Notes: a model not told the origin generated them from the sequence alone. A stretch of DNA of 64,000 nt from Salvelinus alpinus (GCF_045679555.1 NC_092096.1:25818954-25882953); one strand, 5' to 3'; positions 1 through 11,061 are shown, numbered from the stretch's first letter. Numbers and translations are program-made.

Positions 1-2135
1 GGCTATATGTAACCTAAACCTAGGATTTATTTCAGATCTACACAACTAGCTAGGCTAGAGTATTAAGGTCGGTCACAGAGGGTGCATAGCAGTGAGGCAG
101 TTTGACTTTTAATGATTAATATATGAAAGCGAATTTCCTTTTCATTCCATAAATCTGGAATGTCTCAACTTCAAGGATCCACTTAAAACCCATGAGGAGG
201 ACAGAATTGGAGAATCTTGACTATAAACAGGAAGGGTTTTAGTTTTCCTGAGTGATGTTTTCCTGAAGTGAGACAGAGAACATTCCAGAAAGGGAAAGCC
301 AGCTATGTCCGATCTCTCCCTTGTTAACACCATGTCTGGCCAGAGGGCAACTCTACGTCGACCGTTACATAAGTGAAAAGGATGAATCAGATGCTAGCTA
401 GCCCCCGCCTTACACAAACTAATTCATGTTTGTTGACACAGAACATTTGTTTTACAGCCAATGCCCTCTGGGAATCTTGTCTAGAAGATATCCTTCACAT
501 CGCTGAGATGGGCTACTAGGGTCATTTAAGTTCATTCTTGCAAGGTCTTAAACTACAAATCTGAACTTGAGAAGTAGCTAGTTAGCTTGTTAGCTAACTA
601 GTTAGTTAGTTAGTTTAAATACTGGTTATTTGATACTGTTTCATGTTTGCCGAGCCTACATATAGCCATGGTAGAGACTGGAAGCTGGCAATGGACTTTG
701 AAGGGCGAGCGTTGAAGGACGTTGGTTTGCCGACTTAGTACATGTTTCCATTTGAACACGCCGCAGCTTTGATTAGCACACAGCTGTCTTTCCTTCGCTG
801 ATTGAGCTCTCTCTTTCATCCACATTGTCTCTCTCTTTCTCTCTCTTTTTTCTCTCCGTCCGGGTCTCTCAGATCCTGCACTTCTAAAGATCTGTTTGTG
901 CCTCTGTGCTTTCAAAGACGAGTCACATCAACAAAGCCTGGTTATTCAACTGTCATTGTGTGCCTCAGATTTTCACTGTGTTGAGCATGATCAAACTGAC
1001 TGTGATCTGGAGAGGCCATCTAGACGAGGTTCATCCTCTTGTAAAGTTCAGGCCAGGGACATCGACCGAACATGGTTGAAGCCAGGGTAAACAGTGAAGG
1101 ACTTTCTGGTCCTAAACTGAGTTGAAGGGTTTGATCTACCTACTGTAGCTATGTGTCAATGATCTAATGTTGTGCCATCTTCTGTTTGCCTTGTGTGCTT
1201 CATCTGCACTGATCTGAAAATGGATTGCGACCTTTGGTTATTCTATTCAACAGCAAATACTGTATGTGTCAAATGGCCATGTGTTACAATGGACTGTAGG
1301 GTGTCATAACTAGAAATGTTCTCAATTCAAAGGCATTCTACTCAGTGTATGAGTGGAATGGTACTAGGGGTTCACGATTGCATGGACGTGACTGTGAACT
1401 AACCTATTACCATTACCATTGTCATTCTATTCAATAGAAAATACCAAATGGCATGTTGTGCCATGGATTACAGTGGGCAGTAGTGTGTCATAACTTGGCT
1501 TTCACCAATCATCCTCTGTTCTCTCCACCATGTTAGGACATACAGATATTACCACAGCTGCCAGATTGAGGCCCCTGACCCGGTAATGGGTGCAGAGAGG
1601 GGTCTGCGGTGTATCAAAATGCCCCCCCCCGTCTTGTTATATAACCTGCTGGATCATCTCTCTCTCGCTCGCTCGCTCACTCTCTCTCTCTCCCTTCCTC
1701 ATACCGTCTCCTGTCTCTTCCATTCCTTCTATCTCCATCTCCCCCCCCCCCCCCCCTCCATCCCTCCTTCCAGACTCGAGATAAGCGGCATGATAGAAGC
1801 CATTAGACAGGGTAATATAATTACATGGGGGACCTGTCGGGTAGCTGGATAAAGAGGCGGGGTTCATCTGGACTTTAAATTAATGACTGGCCCTTTTTCA
1901 TGCACCACTATATTTATACTGACCCACCTGATCAGGTCCGGCTGTCAGATAGCCAGGGAGGAGCTGTCACTTATACCTGAGACTAATGTCCCAGACATAA
2001 AAGAGCCAACGTGAGATTAATTACATGATGTGATGATCTCAGATTGACTGGATTTAAATTAATGTATGTATACAAATAAGGATAGCAACATGAATGAATG
2101 TTTAAATAAGCAATGAAGTTGTGCAACAGGGCTGT
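1..2135. other. Upstream intergenic DNA, no gene seen
   Basis: Short open frames here are non-homologous and lie partly in CT-rich tracts (about 820-860, 1660-1700, 1735-1760 with a poly-C run). A TAGC/TAGT-rich stretch lies at 570-620. Nothing else is supportable. Confidence 0.6.
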
Positions 2136-2246
2136 ACTCAGAGGAGTGCTGATCTACAATTAGTTTAGCCTTTTAAGATTATAATGACTATGATTCTATG
2201 GACAGGGGGGACCTGGTCCTAGATCAGCACTATTCTGAGACGCTTA
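2136..2246. mobile_element. Palindromic MITE, 'CTGATCTAGG' type
   Basis: Ends are inverted copies: CTCAGAGGAGTGCTGATCT at the left and AGATCAGCACTATTCTGAGA at the right, the reverse complement with few mismatches. The ~70-bp centre is non-coding. This small element is common in fish genomes in my experience; superfamily not determined. A half copy is at 8538-8572. Confidence 0.6.
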
Positions 2247-2418
2247 ATACATACGGTCCTGGTTTACCCCCATTTCCCTTTTTCTACTTAATGTCCTTCT
2301 GACATTCTGGATGACAGCGGAATACTGGAAATTACATTCGTGCAACAAATGATGCGTTCTTTCATTCTCTTATGGGCCAAGTGGAATTTGTTTTATAATT
2401 CTTCCAGAGCCAGGCAAT

Positions 2419-2432
2419 GTTTCCATGGCAAC
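2419..2432. promoter_or_regulatory. RFX X-box-like palindrome
   Basis: GTTTCCATGGCAAC differs by one base from the palindromic X-box GTTGCCATGGCAAC bound by RFX factors. The match is visible in sequence; use is unknown. Confidence 0.35.
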
Positions 2433-2831
2433 GGTCAATGTTAAGGTTTAATCAGCATCCCGGGCTGTTATGACTTGTATAGTAATTCTTAATGGCCGGA
2501 CACAAGAAACAGAAGCACCAACTTGATCTGGTTTACTGCTGAATCAACCATGATCCACCCGTTTGGCCCATTGGTGGGGATTCAATTGGGATCATTAATT
2601 GATTAAATAGATTAAAATGATCAAATTTGGCCCTTCCTCCCTTCCTTCCATGAGGGAATTACTTATTGGTGAACACTGCCTTCTCTTAGCCGATTACATG
2701 TAGATCTAGACACGAGATTGGAAAGGATAGGACAGGTGTCAACAACAGGGGAGTAGCGCTACCTTGCTCTATGATAGACTAGAATGAATGTTCACCATAT
2801 TGTTTAAACCTATCCAAACCTTTCAGTGTCT

Positions 2832-3024
2832 AGGGCAGGACTCTCCAACCCTGTTCCTGAAGAGCTATTGTCCGGTAGGTTTTCACTCGAACCCAAATCT
2901 AGCAAACCTGATTCTAATAATTACCTGGTTGCTAAGAGGAATCAGGTTAGTTACAACTGGGGTTGGAGGGAAAACCTACAGGAAGATAGCTCTCTAGGAA
3001 CAGGGTTGGAGAGCCCTGGTCTAA
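2832..3024. mobile_element. ~193-bp palindromic MITE
   Basis: Left arm GGGCAGGACTCTCCAACCCT and right arm AGGGTTGGAGAGCCCTGG are inverted copies, and the similarity continues inward (AGGTTTTCACTCGAACCC against GTTGGAGGGAAAACCT). Typical of an abundant fish foldback/MITE family. The short open frames across it are incidental. Confidence 0.7.
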
Positions 3025-3046
3025 GGGTTAGGAGCTAGGGGTTGAT

Positions 3047-3592
3047 TTGAGAATGAGCATCTTTGTTTTTCCCATCATCTGTCTCTGTGGGACCTCTTCC
3101 CTTAACCTACCGTCTTCCCCGGATACCCAAAAGGCTTATCTGTCCTTCCTCGAGTTCCCCTCCGATAGCAAAGCCTTCCAAAATGATAATGCCAACAGTC
3201 ACTTGACATGGGGAACGACATTCACCACTGTCGTATTCCCCAAACATCATATCCCAGACAGTCACCATCCGTTCCCCTCAGAGAGCCAGCAAAGCATATC
3301 CGACCCCGGTTGTCACTTGGGACGGTCGGTTACAGAGATAGATTTGGTTGCCGCAGTGACCTCCATGAGACTACGGCTCCCTGGATTTTATATTTTAATG
3401 GCAGCTATGGGAATTGTACGATGCTGGAATATGTGGACCATCATAACAGACAATGGACTTATACTATTGGAGATGTATATGAATTGGCACGACCCGATGT
3501 TTCACGATCTGATTCAATATCCAAAACATATCCTCTATACTATTCACTTTTCTGCATTCTATATAGATACGTTTAGCATTCTATACAGATAA
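3047..3592 (+). other. Unassigned open stretch, two overlapping frames
   Basis: A 181-codon frame (3047-3592) starts with a signal-peptide-like MRMSIFVFPIICLCGTSS. An overlapping 122-codon frame (3208-3576) contains two N-glycosylation sequons in PWILYFNGSYGNCTMLEY. I recognise no family, there is no splice context I trust, and both frames cannot be coding in the ordinary way. It sits between a MITE and a LINE and could be a decayed retroelement or gene fragment. No function is proposed. Confidence 0.15.
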
Positions 3593-3604
3593 ATTTAGTA
3601 ATAC

Positions 3605-5150
3605 ATATTTTTTATTTATTTCACCACTACAGGTAGGCTAGTTGAGAACAAGTTCTCATTTACAACTGCGACCTGGCCAAGATAAAGCAAAGCAGTGCGA
3701 CGCAAGCAACAACACAGAGTTACACATGGAATAAACAAGCGTACAGTCAATAACACAATAGAAAAAAAAGAAAGTCTATATACAGTGTGTGCAAATGGCG
3801 TGAGGAGGTAAGGCAATAAATAGGCCATAGTAGCAAGCAATTATAATTTAGCAGATTAACACTGGAGTGATAGATGTGCAGATGATGATGTGCAAGTAGA
3901 AATACTGGTGTACAAATGAGCAGAAAAGTACATAAAAACAATATGGGGATGAGGTAGGTAGATTGGATGGGCTATTTACAGATGGGCTATGTACAGCTGC
4001 AGCGATCGGTTAGCTGCTCGGATAGCTGATGTTGAAAGTTAGAGAGGGAAATATAAGTCACCAGCTTCAGCGATTTTTGCAATTCGTTCCAGTCATTGGC
4101 AGCAGAGAACTGGAAGGAAAGGCTGCCAGAGGAGGTGTTGGCTTTGAGGATGACCAGTGAGATATACCTGCTGGAGCGCATGCTACGGGTGGGTATTGTT
4201 ATTGTGACCAGTGAGCTGAGATAAGGCGGAGCTTTACCTAGCAAAGACTTATAGATGACCTGGAGCCAGTGGGTCTGGCGACGAATATGTAGCGAGGGCC
4301 AGCCGATTAGAGCATACAGGTCACAGTGGTGGGTGGTATATGGGGCTTTGGTGACAAAACGGATGGCACTGTGATAGACTGCATCCAGTTTGCTGAGTAG
4401 ACTGTTGGAGGCTATTTTGTAAATGACATCCCTGAAGTCGAGGATCGGTAGGATAGTCAGTTATACTAGGGTATGTTTGGCGGCGTGAGTGAAGGAGGCT
4501 TTGTTGCAGAATAGAAATCCGATTCTAGATTTAATTTTGGATTGGAGATGTTTAATATGAGTCTGGAAGGAGAGTTTACAGTCTAGCCAGACACCTAGGT
4601 ATTTGTAGTTGTCCACATATTCTAAGTCAGAACCGTCCAGAGTAGTGATGCTAGTCAGGCAGGCGGGTGCGGGTTGATAAACGGTTGAAAAGCATGCATT
4701 TAGTTTTACTAGCTTTTAAGAGCAGTTGAAGGCCATGGAAGGAGTGTTGTATGGCATTGAAGCTCGTTTGGATGTTTGTTTACACAGTATCCAAAGAAGG
4801 GACAGATGTATATAGAATGGTGTCGTCTGCATAGAGGTGGATCAGGGAATCACCCGCAGCAAGAGCGACATCGTTGATATATACAGAGAAAAGAGTCGGC
4901 CCTCCGATTTGACACACTGAACTCTGTCTGAGAAGTAGTTGGTGAACCAGGCGAGGGAGTCATTTGAGAAACCAAGGCTGTTGAGTCTGCCGATAAGAAT
5001 ACGGTGATTGACAGAGTCGAAAGCCTTGGCCAGGTTGATGAAGACTGCTGCACAGTACAATATTTTATCGATGGCAGTTATGATATGGTTTAGTACCTTG
5101 AGCGCGGCTGAGGTGCACCCGTGAGGGAATAACTTAATAGCTTCCTCCTC
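3605..5150 (-). mobile_element. 5'-truncated LINE (L2/RSg-like), minus strand
   Basis: The 3' end is on the left (A/T-rich AAATAAATAAAA tail read on the minus strand, then the motif around TTGAGAACAAGTTCTCA that recurs at 55470). The right part encodes reverse-transcriptase domain A and the left part the C-terminal DWNELQKSLKLV-like segment. The right edge at about 5150 is a sharp switch into Gypsy coding sequence. Multiple frame breaks show an old copy. A second copy of its 3' end is at about 55425-55738. Confidence 0.75.
3987..4244 (-). pseudogene. LINE ORF2 C-terminal fragment
   Basis: An 85-codon minus-strand frame ends with NDWNELQKSLKLVTYISL and FQHQLSEQLTDRC, the extreme C-terminus of fish L2-like ORF2 proteins. 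It belongs to the same truncated LINE as the reverse-transcriptase fragment to its right; the frame between them is broken. Confidence 0.6.
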
Positions 5151-5153
5151 CAC
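4842..5153 (-). pseudogene. LINE reverse transcriptase fragment (domain A region)
   Basis: The minus-strand frame carries FINLAKAFDSVNHRILIGRL, the domain A signature of L2/CR1-like reverse transcriptases (normally F-I-D-L-x-K-A-F-D). The catalytic aspartate codon is replaced by AAC (Asn); on the plus strand this reads GTTGAT where GTCGAT would restore it, consistent with CpG decay. Downstream polymerase motifs are out of frame. A dead fragment. The extreme right end (beyond 5150) belongs to the neighbouring element. Confidence 0.7.
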
Positions 5154-5164
5154 GCACTCGCCCT

Positions 5165-6307
5165 ATGGCGCGTGTCTCCAGCCCGGTACCACCAGTTCCG
5201 GCACCACGCACTAAGCCTCCTGTGCGTCTCCAGAGCCCTGTTGCTGCTCCCCGCACTAGCCTTGAGGTGCGTGTCCTTAGCCCGGTACCACCAGTTCCGG
5301 CACCACGCACCAGGCCTACTGTGCGCCTCAGCCGGCCAGAGTCTGCCGTCTGCCCAGCGCCATCTGCGCTGTACGTCTGCCCAGCGCCGCCTGCGCTGTA
5401 CGTCTGCCCAGCGCCGCCTGCACTGCCCGTCTGCCCAGCGCCGTCTGAGCTGTCCGTCTGCACAGCGCCGCCTGCGCTGCCCGTCTGCCCAGCGCCATCT
5501 GAGCTGCCCGTCTGTCCTGAGCCATCAGAGCCGCCCGTCTGTCCTGAGCCTTCAAAGCCGCCCGTCTGTCCTGAGCCTTCAGAGCCGTCCGTCAGTCAGG
5601 AGCTGCTAGAGCCGTCCGTCAGTCAGGATCCGCTAGAGCCGTCCGTCAGTCAGGAGCTGCCAGAGCCGCCCGCCAGACAGGAGCTGCCAGAGCCGCCCGC
5701 CAGACAGGAGCTGCCAGAGCTGCCCGCCAGACAGGAGCTGCCAGAGCCGCCCGCCAGACAGGAGCTGCCAGGGCCGCCCGCCAGACAGGCTCTGCCAGAG
5801 TCATCAGTCAGCCAGGATCTGCCAGAGTCGTCAGTCAGCCATGACCTGCCAGAGCCGTCAGCCAGACAGGGGCTGCCAGAGCCGTCAGCCAGACAGGATC
5901 TGCCAGAGTCGTCAGTCAGCCAGGACCTGCCAGAGCCGTCAATCAGCCAGGATCTGCCAGAGCCGTCAGTCAGCCAGGACCTGCCAGAGCCGTCAGTCAG
6001 CCAGGACCTGCCAGAGCCGTCAGTCAGCCAGGACCTGCCAGAGCTACCTGTCACGCCGGCGATGCCGGAATTCCCCCTCAGTCCGGAGCTGCCCCTCAGT
6101 CCGGAGCTGCCCCTCAGTCCGGAGCTGCCCCTCAGTCCGGAGCTGCCCCTCCGTCCAGAGGCGCCCATCAGTCCAGTGGGGTTAATTTGGAGGGTTGCAG
6201 TTAAAAGGAGGCCACGAAAGCGGGTAGTGACTATGGTGGGATGGGGACCACGTCCAGCGCCAGAGCCGCCACCGTGGACAGATGCCCACCCAGACCCTCC
6301 CCTATAG
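5165..6307 (+). pseudogene. Proline-rich C-terminal tail of a Gypsy polyprotein
   Basis: A 380-codon open frame, open further upstream to the break at about 5151 where it reads R-T-R-P, so the ATG at 5165 is internal rather than a true start. It is almost entirely low-complexity: V-R-x-x-S-P-V-P-x-P-A-P-R-T units, then C-P-A-P-x-x-L-x-V units, then about 20 copies of a 9-10 residue E-L-P-E-P-P-A-R-Q / D-L-P-E-P-S-V-S-Q unit, then L-S-P-E-L-P. It ends in a basic segment (VAVKRRPRKRVVTMVGWGPR) and a TAG at 6305-6307, five bases ahead of the purine tract. Such tails occur after integrase in fish Gypsy elements (from memory). No enzymatic motif remains. The repeats are themselves a 24-30 bp coding minisatellite. 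Confidence 0.6.
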
Positions 6308-6331
6308 GTTCAGGTATAGGGGGGGGGGTAC

Positions 6332-6711
6332 TGTCACGTTCCTGACCTTATTTCCTTTGTTTTAGTCTTTGTTTAGTTGGTCAGGACGTGAGCTGGGTGG
6401 GTATATTCCATGTTATGTGTTTTCATTGGTTTAGGGTTGTCTAACTAGCCTGATATGGTTCTCAATCAGAGGCAGGTGTTTTACGTTGTCTCTGATTGGG
6501 AACCATATTAAGGTAGGCTGTTCTCACTGTTTGTTTGTGGGTGATTGTTCCTGTTCGTTGCGTTCTTTGTTTTCTAGATTCACATGTTCAGGACTGTAGC
6601 GTCGTTGGTTTCGTTTTGTTTATTGTTTAATAAGTGTTCGAATAAATATGGATACATACCACGCTGCAATTTGGTCCTCCTCTCCTTCAACCAACGACGA
6701 GAGTCGTTACA
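6332..6711 (+). repeat. Gypsy-type LTR (380 bp)
   Basis: Begins TGTCACG and ends GTTACA, with TG...CA ends. It contains an internal hairpin: GGTTCTCAATCAGAGGCA pairs with TGTCTCTGATTGGGAACC about 15 bp downstream. An AATAAATA polyadenylation-like signal lies near 6642. The flank after it is CTTGA; a matching left duplication cannot be tested because the element's 5' end is missing. Confidence 0.65.
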
Positions 6712-6716
6712 CTTGA

Positions 6717-8520
6717 AGTATCAATTTTTATTTTTATTTTTTATATTTGATGAAAAATATTGTTTGGCCTTACTGCTATTAGCCCATAGAAACCCAGTGA
6801 ATAACAGATTCACTACACGGAACAACAGATAGTCCCCAAAAATAAATCTAAAGGAAGTTTGTTCTGAAGTATCTATCCTATATCTGAGATATAAGAAAGA
6901 TCAGGAAACATTTGTTTTTACATATATTTAAACCCTTATTTTTGTCACTAAACATTCTCCATATATACACTTGCATTCATTTTTTTAACTGGTACCGGGA
7001 GACCTTCAGACAAGTCTTGTGAGGCCAAAACAACCGACATGTACGTGTTCGTGAGAGTCTCACCTTTACACAGAGGGGGTGTAGCCCAAACTGTTAGAGT
7101 GTAGCCCAAACTGTTAGGGTGTAGCCCAAACTGTTAGTGTGTAGCCCAAACTGTTAGTGTGTAGCCCAAACTGTTAGTGCGTAGCCCAAACTGTTAGTGT
7201 GTAGCCCAAACTGTTAGTGTGTAGCCCAAACTGATAGTGTGTAGCCCAAACTGATAGTGTGTAGTCCAAACTGTTAGTGCGTAGTCCAAACTGATAGTGC
7301 GTAGCCCAAACGGTTAGTGTGTAGCCCGAACTGTTAGTGTGTAGCCCGAACTGTTAGTGTGTAGCCCAAACTGATAGTGTGTAGTCCAAACTGTTAGTGT
7401 GTAGCCCAAACTGTTAGTGTGTAGCCCAAACTGATAGTGTGTAGTCCAAAATGTTAGTGTGTAGCCCAAACTGTTAGTGTGTAGCCCAAACTGTTAGTGT
7501 GTAGCCCAAACTGATAGTGTGTAGCCCAAACTGTTAGTGCGTAGCCCAAACTGTTAGTGCGTAGCCCAAACTGATAGTGTGTAGCCCAAACTGTTAGTGC
7601 GTAGCCCAAACTGATAGTGTGTAGTCCAAACTGTTAGTGCGTAGTCCAAACTGATAGTGCGTAGCCCAAACTGTTAGTGCGTAGCCCAAACTGTTAGTGC
7701 GTAGCCCAAACTGTTAGTGCGTAGCCCAAACTGATAGTGTGTAGCCCAAACTGTTAGTGTGTAGCCCAAACTGTTAGTGTGTAGCCCAAACTGTTAGTGT
7801 GTAGCCCAAACTGTTAGTGCGTAGCCCAAACTGTTAGTGCGTAGTCCAAACTGTCAGTGCGTAGTCCAAACTGTTAGTCCGTAGTCCAAACTGTTAGTGC
7901 GTAGTCCAAACTGTTAGTGCGTAGTCCAAACTGTTAGTGTGTAGCCCAAACTGTTAGTGCATAGTCCAAACTGTTAGTGTATAGCCCAAACTGTTAGTGC
8001 GTAGTCCAAACTGTTAGTGTGTAGTCCAAACTGTCAGTGCGTAGTCCAAACTGTTAGTGCATAGTCCAAACTGTTAGTGTATAGCCCAAACTGTTAGTGC
8101 GTAGTCCAAACTGTTAGTGCGTAGTCCAAACTGTTAGTGTGTAGCCCAAACTGTTAGTGCTTAGTCCAAACTGTTGGGATGCTATAGATAGAAGTTGGCA
8201 GATCGGCTGTAAAAACTTCAGACAAGTCTCAAGACACTTGTGGGGGTCATAATAGTTTTTTAGGACAAACCATTCAGATGCTACAGACCATTTTGTGAGG
8301 AGACCGATTTTCGGGATGTCTCATGGTCTGACAAACGTTCTGTCACCTTTCACTGCAGATGTGGAAGTGTATCATAGGCGGATGCGGTGGATTGAGACAT
8401 CCAAAGCCAAAAAACAGATACACTATCTCTAGCTTAAACTGACCGACTTCTATGGGGATTTTTGATTATGCTAATTAGATTTCCACGGGGTGCACGGGGG
8501 TGCGGACATCGACCATAGGG
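6717..8520. mobile_element. Transposon-derived repeat carrying an internal minisatellite
   Basis: The left flank (for example CTGAGATATAAGAAAGATCA at 6882) is the reverse complement of sequence near 52083 (CCTGAGCTTTCTTATATCTC), and the AGCCCAAAC core of the array matches, inverted, TTTTGGGCTACA at 51911. So both regions derive from the same interspersed element in opposite orientations. It is non-coding and of unknown superfamily; borders are approximate. Confidence 0.4.
7079..8177. repeat. 20-bp minisatellite, about 55 copies
   Basis: Tandem units of GTAGCCCAAACTGTTAGTGT with variants (GTAGTCC, CTGATAG, GTGC). The period is strict at 20 bp with almost no indels. Not a CRISPR: there are no unique spacers. 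Confidence 0.95.
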
Positions 8521-8537
8521 TGTTTTAAAAGGCAAAA

Positions 8538-8572
8538 CTGATCCTAGATCAGCACTCCTTTCTCTGAATCTC
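8538..8572. mobile_element. Half copy of the 2136 MITE
   Basis: CTGATCCTAGATCAGCACTC followed by CTTTCTCTGA matches the right end of the element at 2136-2246. Confidence 0.45.
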
Positions 8573-8589
8573 TGTATGAGACTGTATGA

Positions 8590-8785
8590 GACTCCCGAGT
8601 GGCCCAGCGGTCTAAGGCACTGCCTCTCAGTGCTAGAGGGGTCACTACAGAACCTGGTTTGATTCCGGGCGTGATCGGGAGTCCGATAGGGAGGCGCACA
8701 ACTGACCCAGCGTCGTCCGGGTTAGGGGAGGGTTTGGCCGGGGTAGGCTGTCATTGTAAAATAAAGTTAAATAAAACAATTATAA
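8590..8785 (+). mobile_element. tRNA-derived SINE
   Basis: An A-box-like GAGTGGCCCAGCGGTCTAAG and a B-box-like GGTTTGATTCC form the tRNA-related head, followed by GCGCACAACTGACCCAGCGT and GTCATTGTAAAATAAAG in the tail. This matches an abundant fish SINE by memory. Confidence 0.7.
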
Positions 8786-8789
8786 TAAT

Positions 8790-10050
8790 GAATACAGCCC
8801 TGATGCACAATTTCATTGCTATCTTAAACATTAATTAATGTAGCTATTGAAAGATTAGTTACTATTCTGAACAGATTCTTTGATGACGTTTGTGTATTGC
8901 ACTATTTTGCAGAGGTTTCCAAATGCCGTAATATGGGCCTAGTTGCATTAATGGCTCAGTTCTCTGTTTTATATATATTTCCCCACTATGAGGTTGGAAT
9001 AATACTGTGAAATTCTGAAAATGATGATAGTGCCCTTTTAGTGTAAGAAGACCGCCTGAATTTCAGCCTGTTTTGGTGGGATGGACTTTTGGCCTCCCTG
9101 GTGACATCATACATTTGTTAATAGACCAATAAGAAAGAGTTCCAAATCTCTTTGCCAATAATATCATACCACTCCCCTGAGACAGTCCCAGCAAAATTGT
9201 TGCTTGAGAAATTGCTCTTTGCTAATTAACTGTTTTTGTTTCTTTTTGACAATTTTAATTGAAAACCATCACAGTAAGGGACTTAATTCTGATCCAGTAT
9301 TGATTAGATATTGAGATAAAAAAAATTAAAAAACGCTGCATTGAACCTTCAAATCGCATGTCGTTTTCATTTGGGATATGGTACTGTATATGCACGAATC
9401 TGCCCAACTGTCGTCGATGTCAACATCCCTAAAATAGGCTTAACTAATGAAAGCCACAAAGCCAGTGATGAGTGAAGAGACAGTGTGTGTGCTTTATTAG
9501 ACTACATGTCTAATGTGATCTGAAAAAGGCCAGCGGATGATTTCGACCCAAAGGGATTCAAAAGTCATTTGAATAAAATGCAAAGACTCTTTGCCCTGCA
9601 AATATATTTTAATGAGCTGCCACATGTTTGGGAAATTAAACAGTATTAAGCATTACTTTTTTTGTCGTTTGTTTATTCTTGAACTGAAGATGAGGGCTGC
9701 TGAGCATTCACTAACCTTAAATAACCTGTAATGGAGTCGTAAGTGCTGTGAGTGCCACTCGAAAACCTGGCACACACACACACCTCCCTCCCACACTCAG
9801 CCGCAACACTCAGCCGCAACACCCCCATCCTCACCATGCGCTCGTTTGGAAGAAGCCGCTCGTTGTGAGGAGACGGTGTGGCGTTGCTAGGCAATGGCTG
9901 CTAGGGTGGAATCCCAGGGCGACAGGGGGCTGGTCGTGAGAGAGTGGCCCCACCTGCACCCAGCAGTCCCTAATTCAGTTCGTAACAGTCCTCCCTCTCA
10001 CTCTTCCACTCTCTCTCTCACTCTTCCCATCTCCTCTCTCTTCACTATCC
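8790..10050. other. Intergenic DNA, no gene seen
   Basis: AT-rich, no recognised gene. It holds a short CA run (9772-9783), a CACTCAGCCGCAA duplication (about 9795-9820) and an X-box-like motif at 9883. Confidence 0.55.
9883..9895. promoter_or_regulatory. RFX X-box-like motif
   Basis: GTTGCTAGGCAAT resembles the RFX half-site pair GTTGC..GGCAAC. Match only; function untested. Confidence 0.3.
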
Positions 10051-10059
10051 TCCCTCTAT

Positions 10060-10075
10060 CTTATCTTATCTTATC

Positions 10076-10156
<81 letters not shown>
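10060..10156. repeat. (TTATC)n then (TC)38 microsatellite
   Basis: Four to five TTATC pentamers run into a pure TC tract from 10081 to 10156. Confidence 0.97.
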
Positions 10157-10158
<2 letters not shown>

Positions 10159-10836
10159 CCACCAGGGACGAGTTAGAAGTGTGGTTGAGTTCAGCTGGCT
10201 TTCTGTTATATTAGCGACAAGGCCACAGGCCAACTGTGCATATCCACCAATATAGACATGCATTCTCAGTAGCAGGTCCTATTCAGTGCTCTATATATAC
10301 ATTGCTCTGCTCCTAGATATTTGATAGGAATACTGTAAGACTGGTGGGATGTACATTTCACAGAGACAGTATTTACTTCCAGATCTGACACTTTATCAAT
10401 AGCCAGATGATAGACAAACCGTTTTCTTCCAAGCTGACAGAGACAGACATGTTCAGAGACGTGTTCAGAGCTGTTAGCCTGTGTACTGGTTTATGAGTAC
10501 TAGAGGTTTATTCCCTGAAGTATTTTTTGCCATAGTAAATTGTAGGTCTTGGTGGTTCTCTAGGTTTCATGCTATCAGCTGACACTGATAGCAGGAATTC
10601 TTATATCAAACAATTATAATATCATGTCTCATATCATCATTCAAATATATTGAAGACATGCATATCCATCAGCTGTACCTTTGCCAGATGTGATGTCTTT
10701 GGTAATTCAGCTGGCTGCTGTTGAGTTTAGGCTTTAGTAATAACACATAATCCTGACTTAAACCAGTGTAATCCTGTTAAAGGGGGCCTTCTGTTTGCCT
10801 TCCTGTTTGAGACAGACTAAATGCATGAAGAATGAG

Positions 10837-10939
<103 letters not shown>

Positions 10940-11061
10940 ACACTCATTTCCAGTAATTCCTTCTTGACAACTGTACATTTTGTGATACTGTGAAATGCTA
11001 TGATGTAATTTGTTAATTACTATAATGAGGTTTTATTTGGCCTCATGTGTCTACCCTTCTA

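Larger units (their letters stand above)
5151..6711 (+). mobile_element. 3' part of a Ty3/Gypsy-type LTR retrotransposon
   Basis: In order: in-frame C-terminal polyprotein coding (5151-6307), a purine tract GGTATAGGGGGGGGGGTA (6313-6330) that fits a polypurine tract, and a 380-bp LTR from TGTCACGTTCC to GTCGTTACA (6332-6711). The 5' LTR, gag and the enzyme domains are absent; the left break coincides with the end of the LINE. The LTR resembles the solo LTR at 31836-32310. Confidence 0.7.

Noticed and set aside
5650..6168. Antisense Gly/Ser-rich frame opposite the Gypsy tail
   Set aside because: Shadow of the repetitive sense frame, which has a stop codon directly ahead of the polypurine tract.
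7079..8177. CRISPR-like regular array
   Set aside because: Direct tandem repeats without unique spacers, in a vertebrate genome.
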